Source of the DNA: Negativibacillus sp.
Lineage (GTDB): Bacteria > Bacillota > Clostridia > Oscillospirales > Ruminococcaceae
DNA length: 34,909 nucleotides
Assembly (NCBI GenBank): GCA_020024325.1
Contig: JAHHTY010000015.1
Location: forward strand, 1 to 34,909
Direction: 5' to 3'
The position numbers and the translations under genes are program-made. The notes below the pieces were generated by a model that was not told the DNA's origin, searched no databases, and was given only the letters and a program-made list of their open reading frames with translations. Below are positions 1-8,647 of the stretch, one piece after another. Every line of letters begins with the position of its first letter. Position 1 is the stretch's first letter.

Positions 1-1628
1 TTATCTATTGCTGTATCGGTCAGATTTTCTCCTGATATCATTCTTGCAACTTCTTCCACACGCTGCGATGGTGTTAATCGGTTAATATGAGTAAAGGTTC
101 TTCCGTTCTCCTCTTGCTTATGAATCAACAAGTGATGGTCAGCATAAACCGCAACCTGAGCAAGGTGAGTAACACAAATTACCTGTCTGTTTTCTGACAC
201 TTCTTTGAGTTTTTGACCTATTTTCTGCGCTGCTTTTCCGCTGACACCTGTATCAATTTCATCAAAAATAGCAGTTGCAATCTGGTCTTTTTGAGCAAGA
301 ACATTTTTGATAGACAGCATAACACGGGAAAGCTCACCACCGGAAGCGATTTTAGCAAGAGGCTTTGGTTCTTCACCGATATTAGAACTAATTAAAAATT
401 CCAGTTCATCTTGACCATCCGGCTTCCATCCACTTCTACCAGCACTAATGCTCAACCGCACCGAAGGCATATTTAAAAATTCCAGTTCTTTTTTCACTCT
501 GGATAAAAATTCCTTTGCTGTACGATGCCTTTGTGCGGTCAATACATCGGCTGCTTCTTGCACCAGCGGTTTTAGATGCAGATATTCCTCCTGTAATTCC
601 TGTGCTTTTTCTTCAGAAAAAGTAATTTCTTGAAGCTGTTGCTTGATTTTTTCCAGATAGGTTAAAATTTCATCTATGGAATTACCATATTTTCGTTTTA
701 AACGGTAGATTAAATCCAGCCTTTCTTCCACCAGATCCAATTCTTCCGATTGATAATCCACCTTATCTAAATAGCTGCTTATATCTGTGCTGCAATCAGA
801 AATTTCATAACTGATTTCTTCCATTTTTAAGGATATGCTTTCCATTTGAGGGATAAAGTGAGATAGCTTACCTAAATAATCGGTCAATTCCTCAAACATA
901 GAAACAATACCGGAAACTTCTTCTTCTCCATCTAACAAAAGTTTTGATTGACTAAGCAGACGAATAATTTTTTCTGAATTAGCAATCTGATCTTTACGAA
1001 GAATGAGTTCTTCTTCCTCCCCGGGTTTTAAATCAGCAGATTCAATTTCCTTGATTTGATAAGTTAATAAATCAATCTGATGTTCTTTTTCCCGATCCTT
1101 ACGGTTAATCTGCTCTAAACGGCGTTTTACATCTAAAATCTGTTCATATAGTTTATGGTATTTCTCAAGATATTCGCCCAAGTCACCAAAACTGTCAATA
1201 TACCCGATATGATTTTCGGGGATTAAAAGTTTATGATTATCTTTTTGACCATGAATATCAATCAGCATAGAAGAGATTTCTTTTAAAATTTGTACCGTTG
1301 CAGGGCGACCATTTACTTTGCAAATGTTTTTACTTCCAATTTCTCGAGAAATTAAAAGAGTATCATCCTGAACTTCAAAACCAAGTTCTTCAATTTTTGA
1401 GAGAATATTTTCCGGAAGCTGAGTAAACAGTGCTGAAATGTAAGCATTTTCCTCACCGCTTCGGATAATATCTTTTGTTAATCTTGCCCCCAACACACCA
1501 TTGATGGCTGAAATCAAAATTGTTTTTCCGGCACCGGTTTCACCGGTAAACACATTAAAATGAGGACCAAAATCAATGGTTGCTTGCGAAATAACCGCAA
1601 TATTTTTGATATATAACTGAGCTAACAT
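1..1628 (-). CDS. recN: DNA repair protein RecN (3' end cut by window edge)
   Basis: RecN is an SMC-like ATPase that acts at DNA double-strand breaks in the cytoplasm. The reading frame stays open from the ATG at 1628 to the left edge (about 542 codons). The family is usually about 550-560 residues, so only the last 10-20 are missing. The N-terminus shows the Walker A motif GETGAGKT in the usual RecN context (FNVFTGETGAGKTILI). The middle is a long Glu/Lys/Leu-rich coiled-coil stretch, and near the C-terminus lie the ABC signature region (ASGGELSRVML) and Walker B (AIFDEIDTGVSG). A GGGAGG ribosome site sits 4 bases before the ATG. It is the last visible gene of the nusB-to-recN operon, 18 bases after argR; this argR-recN order is the usual Firmicutes one, and spoIVB/spo0A often follow. 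Confidence 0.96.
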   Translation of the reverse strand, partial: MLAQLYIKNIAVISQATIDFGPHFNVFTGETGAGKTILISAINGVLGARLTKDIIRSGEENAYISALFTQLPENILSKIEELGFEVQDDTLLISREIGSKNICKVNGRPATVQILKEISSMLIDIHGQKDNHKLLIPENHIGYIDSFGDLGEYLEKYHKLYEQILDVKRRLEQINRKDREKEHQIDLLTYQIKEIESADLKPGEEEELILRKDQIANSEKIIRLLSQSKLLLDGEEEVSGIVSMFEELTDYLGKLSHFIPQMESISLKMEEISYEISDCSTDISSYLDKVDYQSEELDLVEERLDLIYRLKRKYGNSIDEILTYLEKIKQQLQEITFSEEKAQELQEEYLHLKPLVQEAADVLTAQRHRTAKEFLSRVKKELEFLNMPSVRLSISAGRSGWKPDGQDELEFLISSNIGEEPKPLAKIASGGELSRVMLSIKNVLAQKDQIATAIFDEIDTGVSGKAAQKIGQKLKEVSENRQVICVTHLAQVAVYADHHLLIHKQEENGRTFTHINRLTPSQRVEEVARMISGENLTDTAID

Positions 1629-1646
1629 TTTGCCTCCCGACAAAAA

Positions 1647-2102
1647 CTACTGAGCCAATTTATCCAATTCTTCAGTAATATTCTTTGCATATGTTTCATC
1701 TTTCATTACTAAAAGAATTGTGTCATCACCGGCAATTGTTCCAACTAAACCCTGCCAATGGATTGAATCCAGTGCAGCACAGGCAGCATTTGCCATACCT
1801 GTAAAGCATTTGACAACTACTAGATTTTGTGCGAAATTTACACTATTAACCGCTTCCGAAAAAATGGCGTGAAACTTGAAGGAAAGATCAGCTTTCCCAC
1901 CTTTTTCTCCATTTGTTGTGTAGTGGTATGTTCCATCAGCTGCAAGTGTTTTGATTAAACGCAGTTCTTTAATATCACGGGAAACAGTCGCCTGTGTTAC
2001 ACTAAAGCCTTCTTTATTCAAACGATCTTGTAACTCTTCTTGAGTATCAATATTGCCTTCTGAAATGAGTTCCAGAATTTTAGCATGACGTCTTGATTTC
2101 AT
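1647..2102 (-). CDS. argR: Arginine repressor ArgR/AhrC
   Basis: This is an arginine-responsive transcription factor that, as a hexamer, represses arginine synthesis and activates catabolism genes. The 151-residue length is typical. The N-terminal winged helix carries QATVSRDIKELRL, the recognition-helix signature. The C-terminal oligomerisation and arginine-binding domain ends with GTIAGDDTILLVM, where the paired Asp residues contact arginine in characterised family members. The gene sits between nadK and recN in a single-direction operon, the standard Firmicutes location. No arginine biosynthesis gene is present in the window, so its targets must lie elsewhere. I saw no convincing ARG box nearby, so autoregulation is not claimed. 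Confidence 0.96.
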   Translation of the reverse strand: MKSRRHAKILELISEGNIDTQEELQDRLNKEGFSVTQATVSRDIKELRLIKTLAADGTYHYTTNGEKGGKADLSFKFHAIFSEAVNSVNFAQNLVVVKCFTGMANAACAALDSIHWQGLVGTIAGDDTILLVMKDETYAKNITEELDKLAQ

Positions 2103-2131
2103 AATTTCCTCTCCTTGCTATTTTAACTGAT

Positions 2132-2983
2132 TTATCCTCTTCCAAGGATTTTCTTATTTAACTTTTCATAATAGCTTTTGGAACCAAAGTTGATAAATTT
2201 AACATATCGTGAGTCTTTGGAAATAATAATACTGTCACTTGGCTCGATGCGGATTTGATCTTCCCCATCAGCGGAAAGATACAGAACCTCCGAGTTGTTA
2301 ATATATTTTCCTTTGACAGTAAATACTTCTTCTGGAGCGTATAAAATAGAGCGAGAAAAAAGCGAATGGGGACAGATTGGTGTAATTGAAATACTTTCAA
2401 TCGAAGAATATACAATAGGTCCTCCTGCACTTAAAGCATAGGCAGTGGAACCCGTTGGTGTAGAAAAAATCAATCCATCAGCTCGATAACAGTTAACAAA
2501 TCCATTTTTCATCTCAACATTGATATCGACCATTCTATCCTGTTTTCCTCTGGAGATTACTACATCATTTAATGCTGAAAATTCTATGTTTCCATCTTGT
2601 TTGGTAACAACGGCATGAAGCATCATGCGAGGCTGAATGGTATACTTCCCTTTTACAACATCTTTCAGCTGATCCAAAGCAGTATATTCCATTTCAGTCA
2701 AAAAGCCCAATCGTCCGGCATTGATACCCAAAACAGGACAATCCATTTCCACAGCATGACGAGAACTGTGAATTAAAGTTCCATCACCTCCGATGGAAAT
2801 AATCATATCAATTTTGGTACTGTCTTGTTTTGAATAAGTATGTACCGGATAACTGCTAAATGCCCTTGCTTTTTCTTCAAACAAGTAACAAACGGAACCA
2901 TATTCAGTAAGTTGATGAATCACTTTGCAAGTACATTCAAATGCATTTCTTTTGTCCAAATTAGGAATAAGCAAAATATTCAT
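2132..2983 (-). CDS. nadK: NAD kinase
   Basis: NAD kinase phosphorylates NAD to NADP in the cytoplasm using ATP or polyphosphate. The 283-residue protein has the family landmarks in order: the nucleotide-binding GGDGT motif (IISIGGDGTLIHSS, about residue 65), NAGRLGFL (about 90), the NE/ND-type segment ALNDVVISRG, and the glycine-rich active-site stretch GLIFSTPTGSTAYALSAGGP. It lies 18 bases downstream of tlyA and 29 bases upstream of argR. The tlyA-nadK-argR-recN order is typical of clostridial genomes. Dxs and IspA in the same operon belong to the NADPH-consuming MEP pathway, so grouping with NADP supply is plausible, but that functional link is inference. Confidence 0.95.
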   Translation of the reverse strand: MNILLIPNLDKRNAFECTCKVIHQLTEYGSVCYLFEEKARAFSSYPVHTYSKQDSTKIDMIISIGGDGTLIHSSRHAVEMDCPVLGINAGRLGFLTEMEYTALDQLKDVVKGKYTIQPRMMLHAVVTKQDGNIEFSALNDVVISRGKQDRMVDINVEMKNGFVNCYRADGLIFSTPTGSTAYALSAGGPIVYSSIESISITPICPHSLFSRSILYAPEEVFTVKGKYINNSEVLYLSADGEDQIRIEPSDSIIISKDSRYVKFINFGSKSYYEKLNKKILGRG

Positions 2984-3001
2984 TGCTAACCCTCCACAGG
3001 T

Positions 3002-3811
3002 TTATAAGGATTTATGTGCTGTTGAAACTACCTGTTCAATCAACTCTTCGGTGAGCTGATTTTCTTGTGGTACATCAACCTCAGATTTTTTAAGAAAAAG
3101 CAGGTATTCAATATTACCTTCAGGACCTTTGATTGGAGAATAATCTAAACCGGAAAGCATAAAGTTGAGTTCTTTTGCACAATTAGCAACTTTACGGATA
3201 ACTTCCCTATGAATTTCCGGTTCACGAACAACCCCTTTTTTGCCAACTTTATCTTTTCCGGCTTCAAATTGAGGTTTTACAAGGCAAACCATCTGTGCAT
3301 TTTCTTTGAGAAGACGGTAAGCTACCGGTAAAACCAGGGTAAGAGAGATAAAGGAAACATCGACAGAAATAAAATCGACTGGTTCTGGAATCTGTTCTTC
3401 TGTAATATAACGGATATTGGTACGCTCCAAATTGATGACTCTAGGGTCAGTGCGCAAAGACCATGCCAGCTGTCCGTATCCTACATCTACTGAATAGACT
3501 TTATTTGCACCGTTTTGCAGCATACAATCGGTAAATCCACCGGTAGAAGCGCCAATATCGATGCAAGTACATTTTTCTAATGAAATCGGAAAAACTTCCA
3601 TTGCCTTTTCCAGTTTTTTTCCTCCGCGGCTGACATAGCGAAGCGTTTCTCCGCGAATTTCAATTTTATCATCTTCTTTTACTTGCGTGCCTGCTTTATC
3701 TGATTTTTGACCATTGACATAAACAAGCCCTTCCATAATTACTACTTTGGCTTTTTCTCGACTTAAAATCAGTCCTCTTTCCACCAACGCAACATCTAAA
3801 CGCTGTTTCAC
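3002..3811 (-). CDS. tlyA: TlyA-family rRNA 2'-O-methyltransferase (S4 + FtsJ domains)
   Basis: TlyA proteins methylate cytidine 2'-hydroxyls of rRNA; in mycobacteria this affects capreomycin sensitivity, and some members have been reported as haemolysins. The 269 residues show an N-terminal S4 RNA-binding domain (RLDVALVERGLILSREKAK to about residue 60), then an FtsJ/RrmJ-like methyltransferase domain. The SAM-binding motif is CIDIGASTGGFTDCML (about residues 84-99), followed by VYSVDVGYGQLAW and the catalytic-region segment FISVDVSFISL. The lysine in LVKPQFEAGKD fits the FtsJ K-D-K-E pattern. The gene lies between dxs and nadK with short gaps. The exact modified nucleotide cannot be read from sequence. 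Confidence 0.93.
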   Translation of the reverse strand: MKQRLDVALVERGLILSREKAKVVIMEGLVYVNGQKSDKAGTQVKEDDKIEIRGETLRYVSRGGKKLEKAMEVFPISLEKCTCIDIGASTGGFTDCMLQNGANKVYSVDVGYGQLAWSLRTDPRVINLERTNIRYITEEQIPEPVDFISVDVSFISLTLVLPVAYRLLKENAQMVCLVKPQFEAGKDKVGKKGVVREPEIHREVIRKVANCAKELNFMLSGLDYSPIKGPEGNIEYLLFLKKSEVDVPQENQLTEELIEQVVSTAHKSL

Positions 3812-3838
3812 GTTATTCCTCCCAGATTCCTCTTTGTT

Positions 3839-5716
3839 TTAATCTATATGATTGATCCAGTTTTTGCAGCTGTCTGCAATGCTTGCAGCATCCAAACCAG
3901 TCATCTCGATTGCTCTGGAAACAGTTGCCTGCTCCACAAAACGACCATCAATTGCAAGCACATGGTATCTTCCATTAAAATTTTGTTCCAATAAAATTTC
4001 TCCTAGCATCTGACCGATTCCACCAATTTTGATGCCTTCTTCTACAAAAAAGACATGATCAAATTGCTGTGCAAAAGATGCTGCTTGTTCGGGGAACGGC
4101 AGAATTTGACAAAGTTTCATCACCGAAGCAAAGATACCTTGTTGTTCTAAAAGTTCCTTTGCATGGCACACTTCTTTTGAAATTCGTCCATAGGTCACCA
4201 GCAAAAGTTTTCTGTCTTTGGGATTTTCCCAGATTGAAAAACCTTCTCTGTTTTCCGCTCCGCTTGGTAATGTGATCTCTCCGCCTCGAGGATAACGAAC
4301 ACAGCATACGCCGGTATGTTCATACAGACAAGAATAAAGAGATTTTTTCATTTCCTGATAAGTAGCCGGAGAATAGACTGTAATTTTAGGAATATTTGCT
4401 AACATGGCAACATCAAATAAGCCTTGATGTGTTTCTCCATCATTGCCAACAATTCCGGCACGGTCAATTCCGATAACAACATGTTGCTCTTCAATCGAAA
4501 GATCATGAATCATCTCATCATAGCAACGCTGTAAAAAAGAAGAATAAACAGCAAAAACCGGAAGCATACCGTTTGCTGCAAGTCCTCCTGCAAAAGTTAC
4601 TGCATGTGGTTCTGCAATTCCAACATCAAAAAAGCGTCCTTCCTTGCGGAAAGCATGAGAAAAATGATTCAATCCTGTTCCATATTTCATTGCAGCTGTG
4701 ATAGCACAAATTCTAGAGTCCTGTTTTGCAAGTTCAGTAAGATATAATCCAAACTCGTTAGAAAAGTTGGTTCCTTCCGATTTAAAGGATTTTCCGGTAT
4801 CAATATCAAAACCGGATGTTCCGTGATATTCACCCGGATTTTCCTCTGCAAATGAATATCCTTTACCCTTTTGCGTTTCGATATGGAGGAAAACCGGACG
4901 CTGAAGCTGCTTTGCTCTTTCCAAAACATCACATAAGGTTTCCAAATTATGTCCATCAATAGGACCAAGATAATAAAACCCCATATCCTCAAACCAGTTA
5001 CTGCCATAGATTACATTTTTAAAAGTATTTTTTGTTTTCATCATTAAGTGGGCCATCGGCTTTCCAACAACCGGGATATGATTAAAAACAGATTCTACTG
5101 TATCTTTTGTTTTAAAGTATGCCGGTCGGGAGCGTACCTTAGAAAGATATTTTGAAAAAGCACCCACATTTTTAGAAATGGACATTTTATTGTCGTTGAG
5201 AATAACAATTAGCTTATCCCCAAAACGTGCAGCATTATTGGCTCCTTCAAAAGCAAGACCGCTGGTAAATGCACCATCACCGATAACAGCAATGACATGA
5301 TGTGGATCATGCTGTAAACTTTTTGCCCGAGCTAAACCTGAAGCTACTGAAATAGATGTACTGGAATGTCCGGCAATATAAGCATCATAAATACTTTCCT
5401 TTCTTTTAGGAAAGCCAGAAATTCCACCTTCTTGACGAAGGGTTAAAAATTGTTCTCTTCTCCCTGTCAGCAGCTTATGGGTATAACATTGGTGACCCAC
5501 ATCCCATACAATTTGATCTTGTGGACAATCAAAAACACGATGAAGCGCAACAGTCAGTTCCACGGTGCCAAGATTAGAAGCAAGGTGTCCTCCTGTTTTT
5601 GCTACTGTTTGAATCATCCGTTCTCGAATCTCAGTACATAAGGGTTCAAGCTGTTCAAACGAAAGTTTTTTTACGTCTTTCGGAGAAGAAATTGTATCAA
5701 GTATGCTTGACTTCAT
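3839..5716 (-). CDS. dxs: 1-deoxy-D-xylulose-5-phosphate synthase
   Basis: Dxs condenses pyruvate and glyceraldehyde 3-phosphate to DXP, the first step of the MEP isoprenoid pathway, with thiamine diphosphate as cofactor. At 625 residues it is full length. Visible motifs are AGHSSTSISVASGLA (an active-site His region), the thiamine diphosphate motif GDGAFTSGLAFEGANNA, the pyrimidine-domain segment DRAGIVGNDGETHQGLFD, and the transketolase C-terminal domain. Its operon partner ispA makes longer prenyl diphosphates from the pathway products. DXP is also a precursor for thiamine and pyridoxal phosphate in some bacteria. Start ATG at 5716 follows an AAGGAG-like site (ACAAGGAGTATCTGACAG). Confidence 0.97.
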   Translation of the reverse strand: MKSSILDTISSPKDVKKLSFEQLEPLCTEIRERMIQTVAKTGGHLASNLGTVELTVALHRVFDCPQDQIVWDVGHQCYTHKLLTGRREQFLTLRQEGGISGFPKRKESIYDAYIAGHSSTSISVASGLARAKSLQHDPHHVIAVIGDGAFTSGLAFEGANNAARFGDKLIVILNDNKMSISKNVGAFSKYLSKVRSRPAYFKTKDTVESVFNHIPVVGKPMAHLMMKTKNTFKNVIYGSNWFEDMGFYYLGPIDGHNLETLCDVLERAKQLQRPVFLHIETQKGKGYSFAEENPGEYHGTSGFDIDTGKSFKSEGTNFSNEFGLYLTELAKQDSRICAITAAMKYGTGLNHFSHAFRKEGRFFDVGIAEPHAVTFAGGLAANGMLPVFAVYSSFLQRCYDEMIHDLSIEEQHVVIGIDRAGIVGNDGETHQGLFDVAMLANIPKITVYSPATYQEMKKSLYSCLYEHTGVCCVRYPRGGEITLPSGAENREGFSIWENPKDRKLLLVTYGRISKEVCHAKELLEQQGIFASVMKLCQILPFPEQAASFAQQFDHVFFVEEGIKIGGIGQMLGEILLEQNFNGRYHVLAIDGRFVEQATVSRAIEMTGLDAASIADSCKNWINHID

Positions 5717-5738
5717 CTGTCAGATACTCCTTGTCGTT

Positions 5739-6284
5739 TTAAAATACCGGGATCAGCATTGCAACGGCAATACCAAGAATTGCGCCTGCCAAAACCTCCA
5801 AAGGTGTATGACCCAACAATTCTTTTAACAATGCTTTCCCTTCTTCCATTTTCCGTACATTTTCAGGGTCCGGTTCCATATTTTTTCGCCGCACGAAAAG
5901 ATTTTTAATATCCTTTGTTTTCTTTGGAGCGAACATCTCACGAATATTGTCGGATGTCATCTCCACAATTTTATTCAGAACCTTTGCCTGCTCTCCGGCA
6001 GCACGGCGAACGCCCATTGCATCATACATTACTACTGCTGAAAAAACCAAAGACAATGCAAATACCGGGGAGGTAAATCCTAATTTTCTTGCCATAGATG
6101 CTGTTAAAGAACAAACCAATGCCGAGTGAGCACTTGGCATACCACCAGCTCCCACCATACGTTCCCAAACAACTTCTTTTGTCAGCACAAAGGTTAAAAA
6201 TGTTTTTAACACCTGTGCAATCAGCCATGATAAAAGCGCAACATCAATATAATAGTTGCTAAAAATAAGTTGTATTGTTTCCAT
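5739..6284 (-). CDS. DUF212 / divergent PAP2 family membrane protein
   Basis: This integral membrane protein of 181 residues belongs to the family annotated as divergent PAP2 or acid phosphatase/vanadium-dependent haloperoxidase related (DUF212, YuiD-like). The signature is clear: GGMPSAHSALVCSLT near residue 40, which resembles the SxxH phosphatase motif, then VMYDAMGVRRAAGEQAKVLN. Several hydrophobic segments (FSNYYIDVALLSWLIAQVLK, VFALSLVFSAVVMYDA and the C-terminal VLAGAILGIAVAMLI) support a membrane location. I chose the ATG at 6284 because AAGGA lies 7 bases ahead; the longer GTG-initiated form (6308) has no ribosome site. It sits between ispA and dxs, so an action on prenyl phosphates is an attractive but unproven idea. 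Confidence 0.88.
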   Translation of the reverse strand: METIQLIFSNYYIDVALLSWLIAQVLKTFLTFVLTKEVVWERMVGAGGMPSAHSALVCSLTASMARKLGFTSPVFALSLVFSAVVMYDAMGVRRAAGEQAKVLNKIVEMTSDNIREMFAPKKTKDIKNLFVRRKNMEPDPENVRKMEEGKALLKELLGHTPLEVLAGAILGIAVAMLIPVF

Positions 6285-6310
6285 ATAACCATCCTTAAAA
6301 CAAACCACAC

Positions 6311-7198
6311 CTAGTTTGTTCTGCTTAAAATATAATCCGCCATATCATATAAAAATCCGGACGAATTTACCATTGCTGAATCCATCATATTCAGTGCTTG
6401 TTTTGCAAGGTTTACTTTTTGTAAAGCAATATCTCTTGCAGAATCAACTCCATAAAATGAAACATAGGTTGTTTTATTATTTTCCGCATCTGAACCGATT
6501 GGTTTTCCAAGAACTTCTTCACTGCTTACACAATCCAGGATATCATCTGTAATCTGGAAAGCATTTCCGATATTCTGTGCATATTTTTCTGCAAGGAGGA
6601 TGATGCCTTCTGAAGCACCGGCAGCGATACAGCCTAATTTTGCTGCTGCCATAATTAACGCTCCCGTCTTCAAAAGATTTGTTTCCTCTACCCTTTCAAT
6701 ATTGGCAGGAATTTGTTCATTTTCCAAATCCATTCGCTGTCCGCCAATCATTCCATGATGACCTGCTGCTTTAGAAAGAGTTAAAACAGCCTGTACAATT
6801 TGATTTGGCGAAATATTGTTGGAAGAAGCCACCTCAAAAGCTTTTGTTAAAAGAGCATCTCCTGCCAGCAATGCGGTTGCTTCTCCAAATGCAATATGAC
6901 AAGCAGGTTTTCCCCTTCGCATATCATCATCGTCCATACAAGGAAGGTCATCATGAATCAAAGAATATGCGTGTACCATTTCCAATGCACAGGCAAACGG
7001 AAGTGCATCCTCCTCTTTTCCTCCCAATGCAAGGCAAAACTCTAACACAAGGGCAGCTCTCAAACGCTTTCCACCCCCAAGCAGACTGTACCGCATTGCT
7101 TGAGTAACTTTATCCCCCGATTCTTCCGGCAGATATTGTTGTAATGTTTTTTCTGTGAGTGATGCGTATTGTGAAAGTCTTGTTTTAAATTGATACAT
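6311..7198 (-). CDS. ispA: Polyprenyl (farnesyl/geranylgeranyl) diphosphate synthase
   Basis: This enzyme adds isopentenyl diphosphate to allylic diphosphates to make FPP or GGPP. The 295-residue protein (from the ATG at 7198) has both aspartate-rich motifs: DDLPCMDDDDMRRGKP (first, with the two-residue insert typical of bacterial FPP synthases) and ITDDILD (second). The basic GGGKRLRAALVL motif near the N-terminus binds diphosphate. The reading frame extends 20 codons further upstream, but that stretch is Lys/Arg-rich and merely overlaps xseB. The ATG at 7198 has GAGG 9 bases ahead, giving a 14-base overlap with the end of xseB. Product chain length cannot be decided without closer comparison. 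Confidence 0.94.
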   Translation of the reverse strand: MYQFKTRLSQYASLTEKTLQQYLPEESGDKVTQAMRYSLLGGGKRLRAALVLEFCLALGGKEEDALPFACALEMVHAYSLIHDDLPCMDDDDMRRGKPACHIAFGEATALLAGDALLTKAFEVASSNNISPNQIVQAVLTLSKAAGHHGMIGGQRMDLENEQIPANIERVEETNLLKTGALIMAAAKLGCIAAGASEGIILLAEKYAQNIGNAFQITDDILDCVSSEEVLGKPIGSDAENNKTTYVSFYGVDSARDIALQKVNLAKQALNMMDSAMVNSSGFLYDMADYILSRTN

Positions 7199-7424
7199 CT
7201 TCTTCGACCTCATCTTCCTTTTCTTTTTGAACGGTCGTCTGCTTTTTAATTTTTTCAACTTTAAGCTGAGCCGTATCCAGTTTTTTTTGACAGAATGAAA
7301 TCAACTTTGCTGCCTGAGCATAAAGCTCCATTGATTCATCCAGACCGATTTCACCCTTCTCTAAAATTCGAGCAATTTCTTCCAAACGACACAGTGATTC
7401 TTCAAAGTTCTGTTTTTCTGCCAT
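7185..7424 (-). CDS. xseB: Exodeoxyribonuclease VII small subunit
   Basis: XseB binds XseA in multiple copies to form exonuclease VII, which degrades single-stranded DNA. The 79-residue protein matches the family, with the core motif FEESLCRLEEIARILEKGE, then LDESMELYAQAAKLI and a Lys/Glu-rich tail. A start at 7424 has AAAGGA 9 bases upstream. An alternative ATG at 7433 overlaps the xseA stop (ATGA), so translational coupling is possible and the exact start is uncertain by three codons. The last codons overlap the ispA start. The C-terminal tail (KEKEDEVEEDVSI) is acidic and probably disordered. Confidence 0.92.
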   Translation of the reverse strand: MAEKQNFEESLCRLEEIARILEKGEIGLDESMELYAQAAKLISFCQKKLDTAQLKVEKIKKQTTVQKEKEDEVEEDVSI

Positions 7425-7429
7425 TTTTA

Positions 7430-8647
7430 TCATTCCTTTAGCGGCTTTATATCTGTTACCTTAGCACACACATTTCCATCGCTTAATCGAATTTCCACTG
7501 TTTCACCTGTTTTCAGTTGGTGAACGGAGGAAATCGGGGTTCCCTCTTTCATGGTAATGCTGTATCCTGCATTTAAACGTGCTAGCGGATTCAATGCCTG
7601 CAAGCGGGAGTGCTGTACTGCAAGATAATCCTGTTTTCTTATTATAGCATTTTTTATCGAATTTTGAATAGTATTTGATAAATATTCCAATTTTTTAAGA
7701 TTGATTTTCAGCTGCTTTTCCGGCTGAAAAAAACAGCTGGACTCCTTTAAAAAATCCAATCGTTTTTGGTAAGCTGTTACTGTATTTTGAGCAGCAGATC
7801 CTGTTTTGGAGGCATATTGATATAAGACACGATAAAGATCTTCTATATTAGGACTAACTAACTCCGCAGCCGCCGAAGGTGTGGGGGCTCGTAAATCTGC
7901 TGCATAATCACAAAGTGTAAAATCTGTTTCGTGCCCTATTGCAGAAACAACAGGTGTCTTACATTTTGCAATTTGCATCACCAGAGCTTCATCGTTAAAG
8001 CACCAAAGATCTTCCATAGAACCTCCGCCTCGACCAATGATGATAACATCGCAATCCCCACTGACATCTAATATCTGTAAAGCACTTTGCAAAGACTCTG
8101 CTGCTTCGCTTCCCTGAACTAACGCCGGAGAAAGTATCAGCTCTGCTAAAGGATAACGGCGGGAAAGTATATTGATAATATCTTGAAGGGCGGCTCCCGT
8201 TTGAGAAGTAACGACTCCGATTTTTTGCGGAAAAGACGGAAGTGGTTTTTTCCTTTCCAAATCGAATAATCCCATTGCTTCTAGCTTACGATAACGCTGT
8301 TCAAACGCAACCTGCAAAGCTCCCTTGCCATCCGGCTGCATATCGTACACATATACCTGATAGCTCCCATCTCTTTCATATAAAGAAACAGAACAACGAA
8401 CGATAACCGCCATTCCGCTTTCCGGCTCAAACATAAGGTCATTCGCATATTTAGAAAACATCACTGCTTTAACAGCACAATCATTTTCTTTTAATGTAAA
8501 GTATAGGTGACCGCTTCGATAGTGATTTGTAAAGTTGGAGATTTCCCCTTTGAGCAACAAATCTTTTAAACGAAAATCTCCGTCAAGAACACTTTTTACA
8601 TAACGGTTCAACTGTGATACTGTCAGCAAATTATCCAATATGCACAC
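7430..8647 (-). CDS. xseA: Exodeoxyribonuclease VII large subunit
   Basis: XseA is the catalytic subunit of exonuclease VII. The 405-residue product begins with the OB-fold domain (LTVSQLNRYVKSVLDGD..LKGEISNFTNHYRSGHLYFTLK), followed by the nuclease domain with GVVTSQTGAALQDIINILSRRYP, DVIIIGRGGGSMEDLWCFNDE and SAIGHETDFTLCDYAADLRAPTPSAAAE. These are the conserved catalytic-core segments of the family. A coiled-coil region that receives XseB follows. The start is uncertain: the GTG at 8647 overlaps the upstream gene by 17 bases, and a TTG at 8638 would also keep the whole OB fold. The stop overlaps a possible xseB start. Confidence 0.95.
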   Translation of the reverse strand: MCILDNLLTVSQLNRYVKSVLDGDFRLKDLLLKGEISNFTNHYRSGHLYFTLKENDCAVKAVMFSKYANDLMFEPESGMAVIVRCSVSLYERDGSYQVYVYDMQPDGKGALQVAFEQRYRKLEAMGLFDLERKKPLPSFPQKIGVVTSQTGAALQDIINILSRRYPLAELILSPALVQGSEAAESLQSALQILDVSGDCDVIIIGRGGGSMEDLWCFNDEALVMQIAKCKTPVVSAIGHETDFTLCDYAADLRAPTPSAAAELVSPNIEDLYRVLYQYASKTGSAAQNTVTAYQKRLDFLKESSCFFQPEKQLKINLKKLEYLSNTIQNSIKNAIIRKQDYLAVQHSRLQALNPLARLNAGYSITMKEGTPISSVHQLKTGETVEIRLSDGNVCAKVTDIKPLKE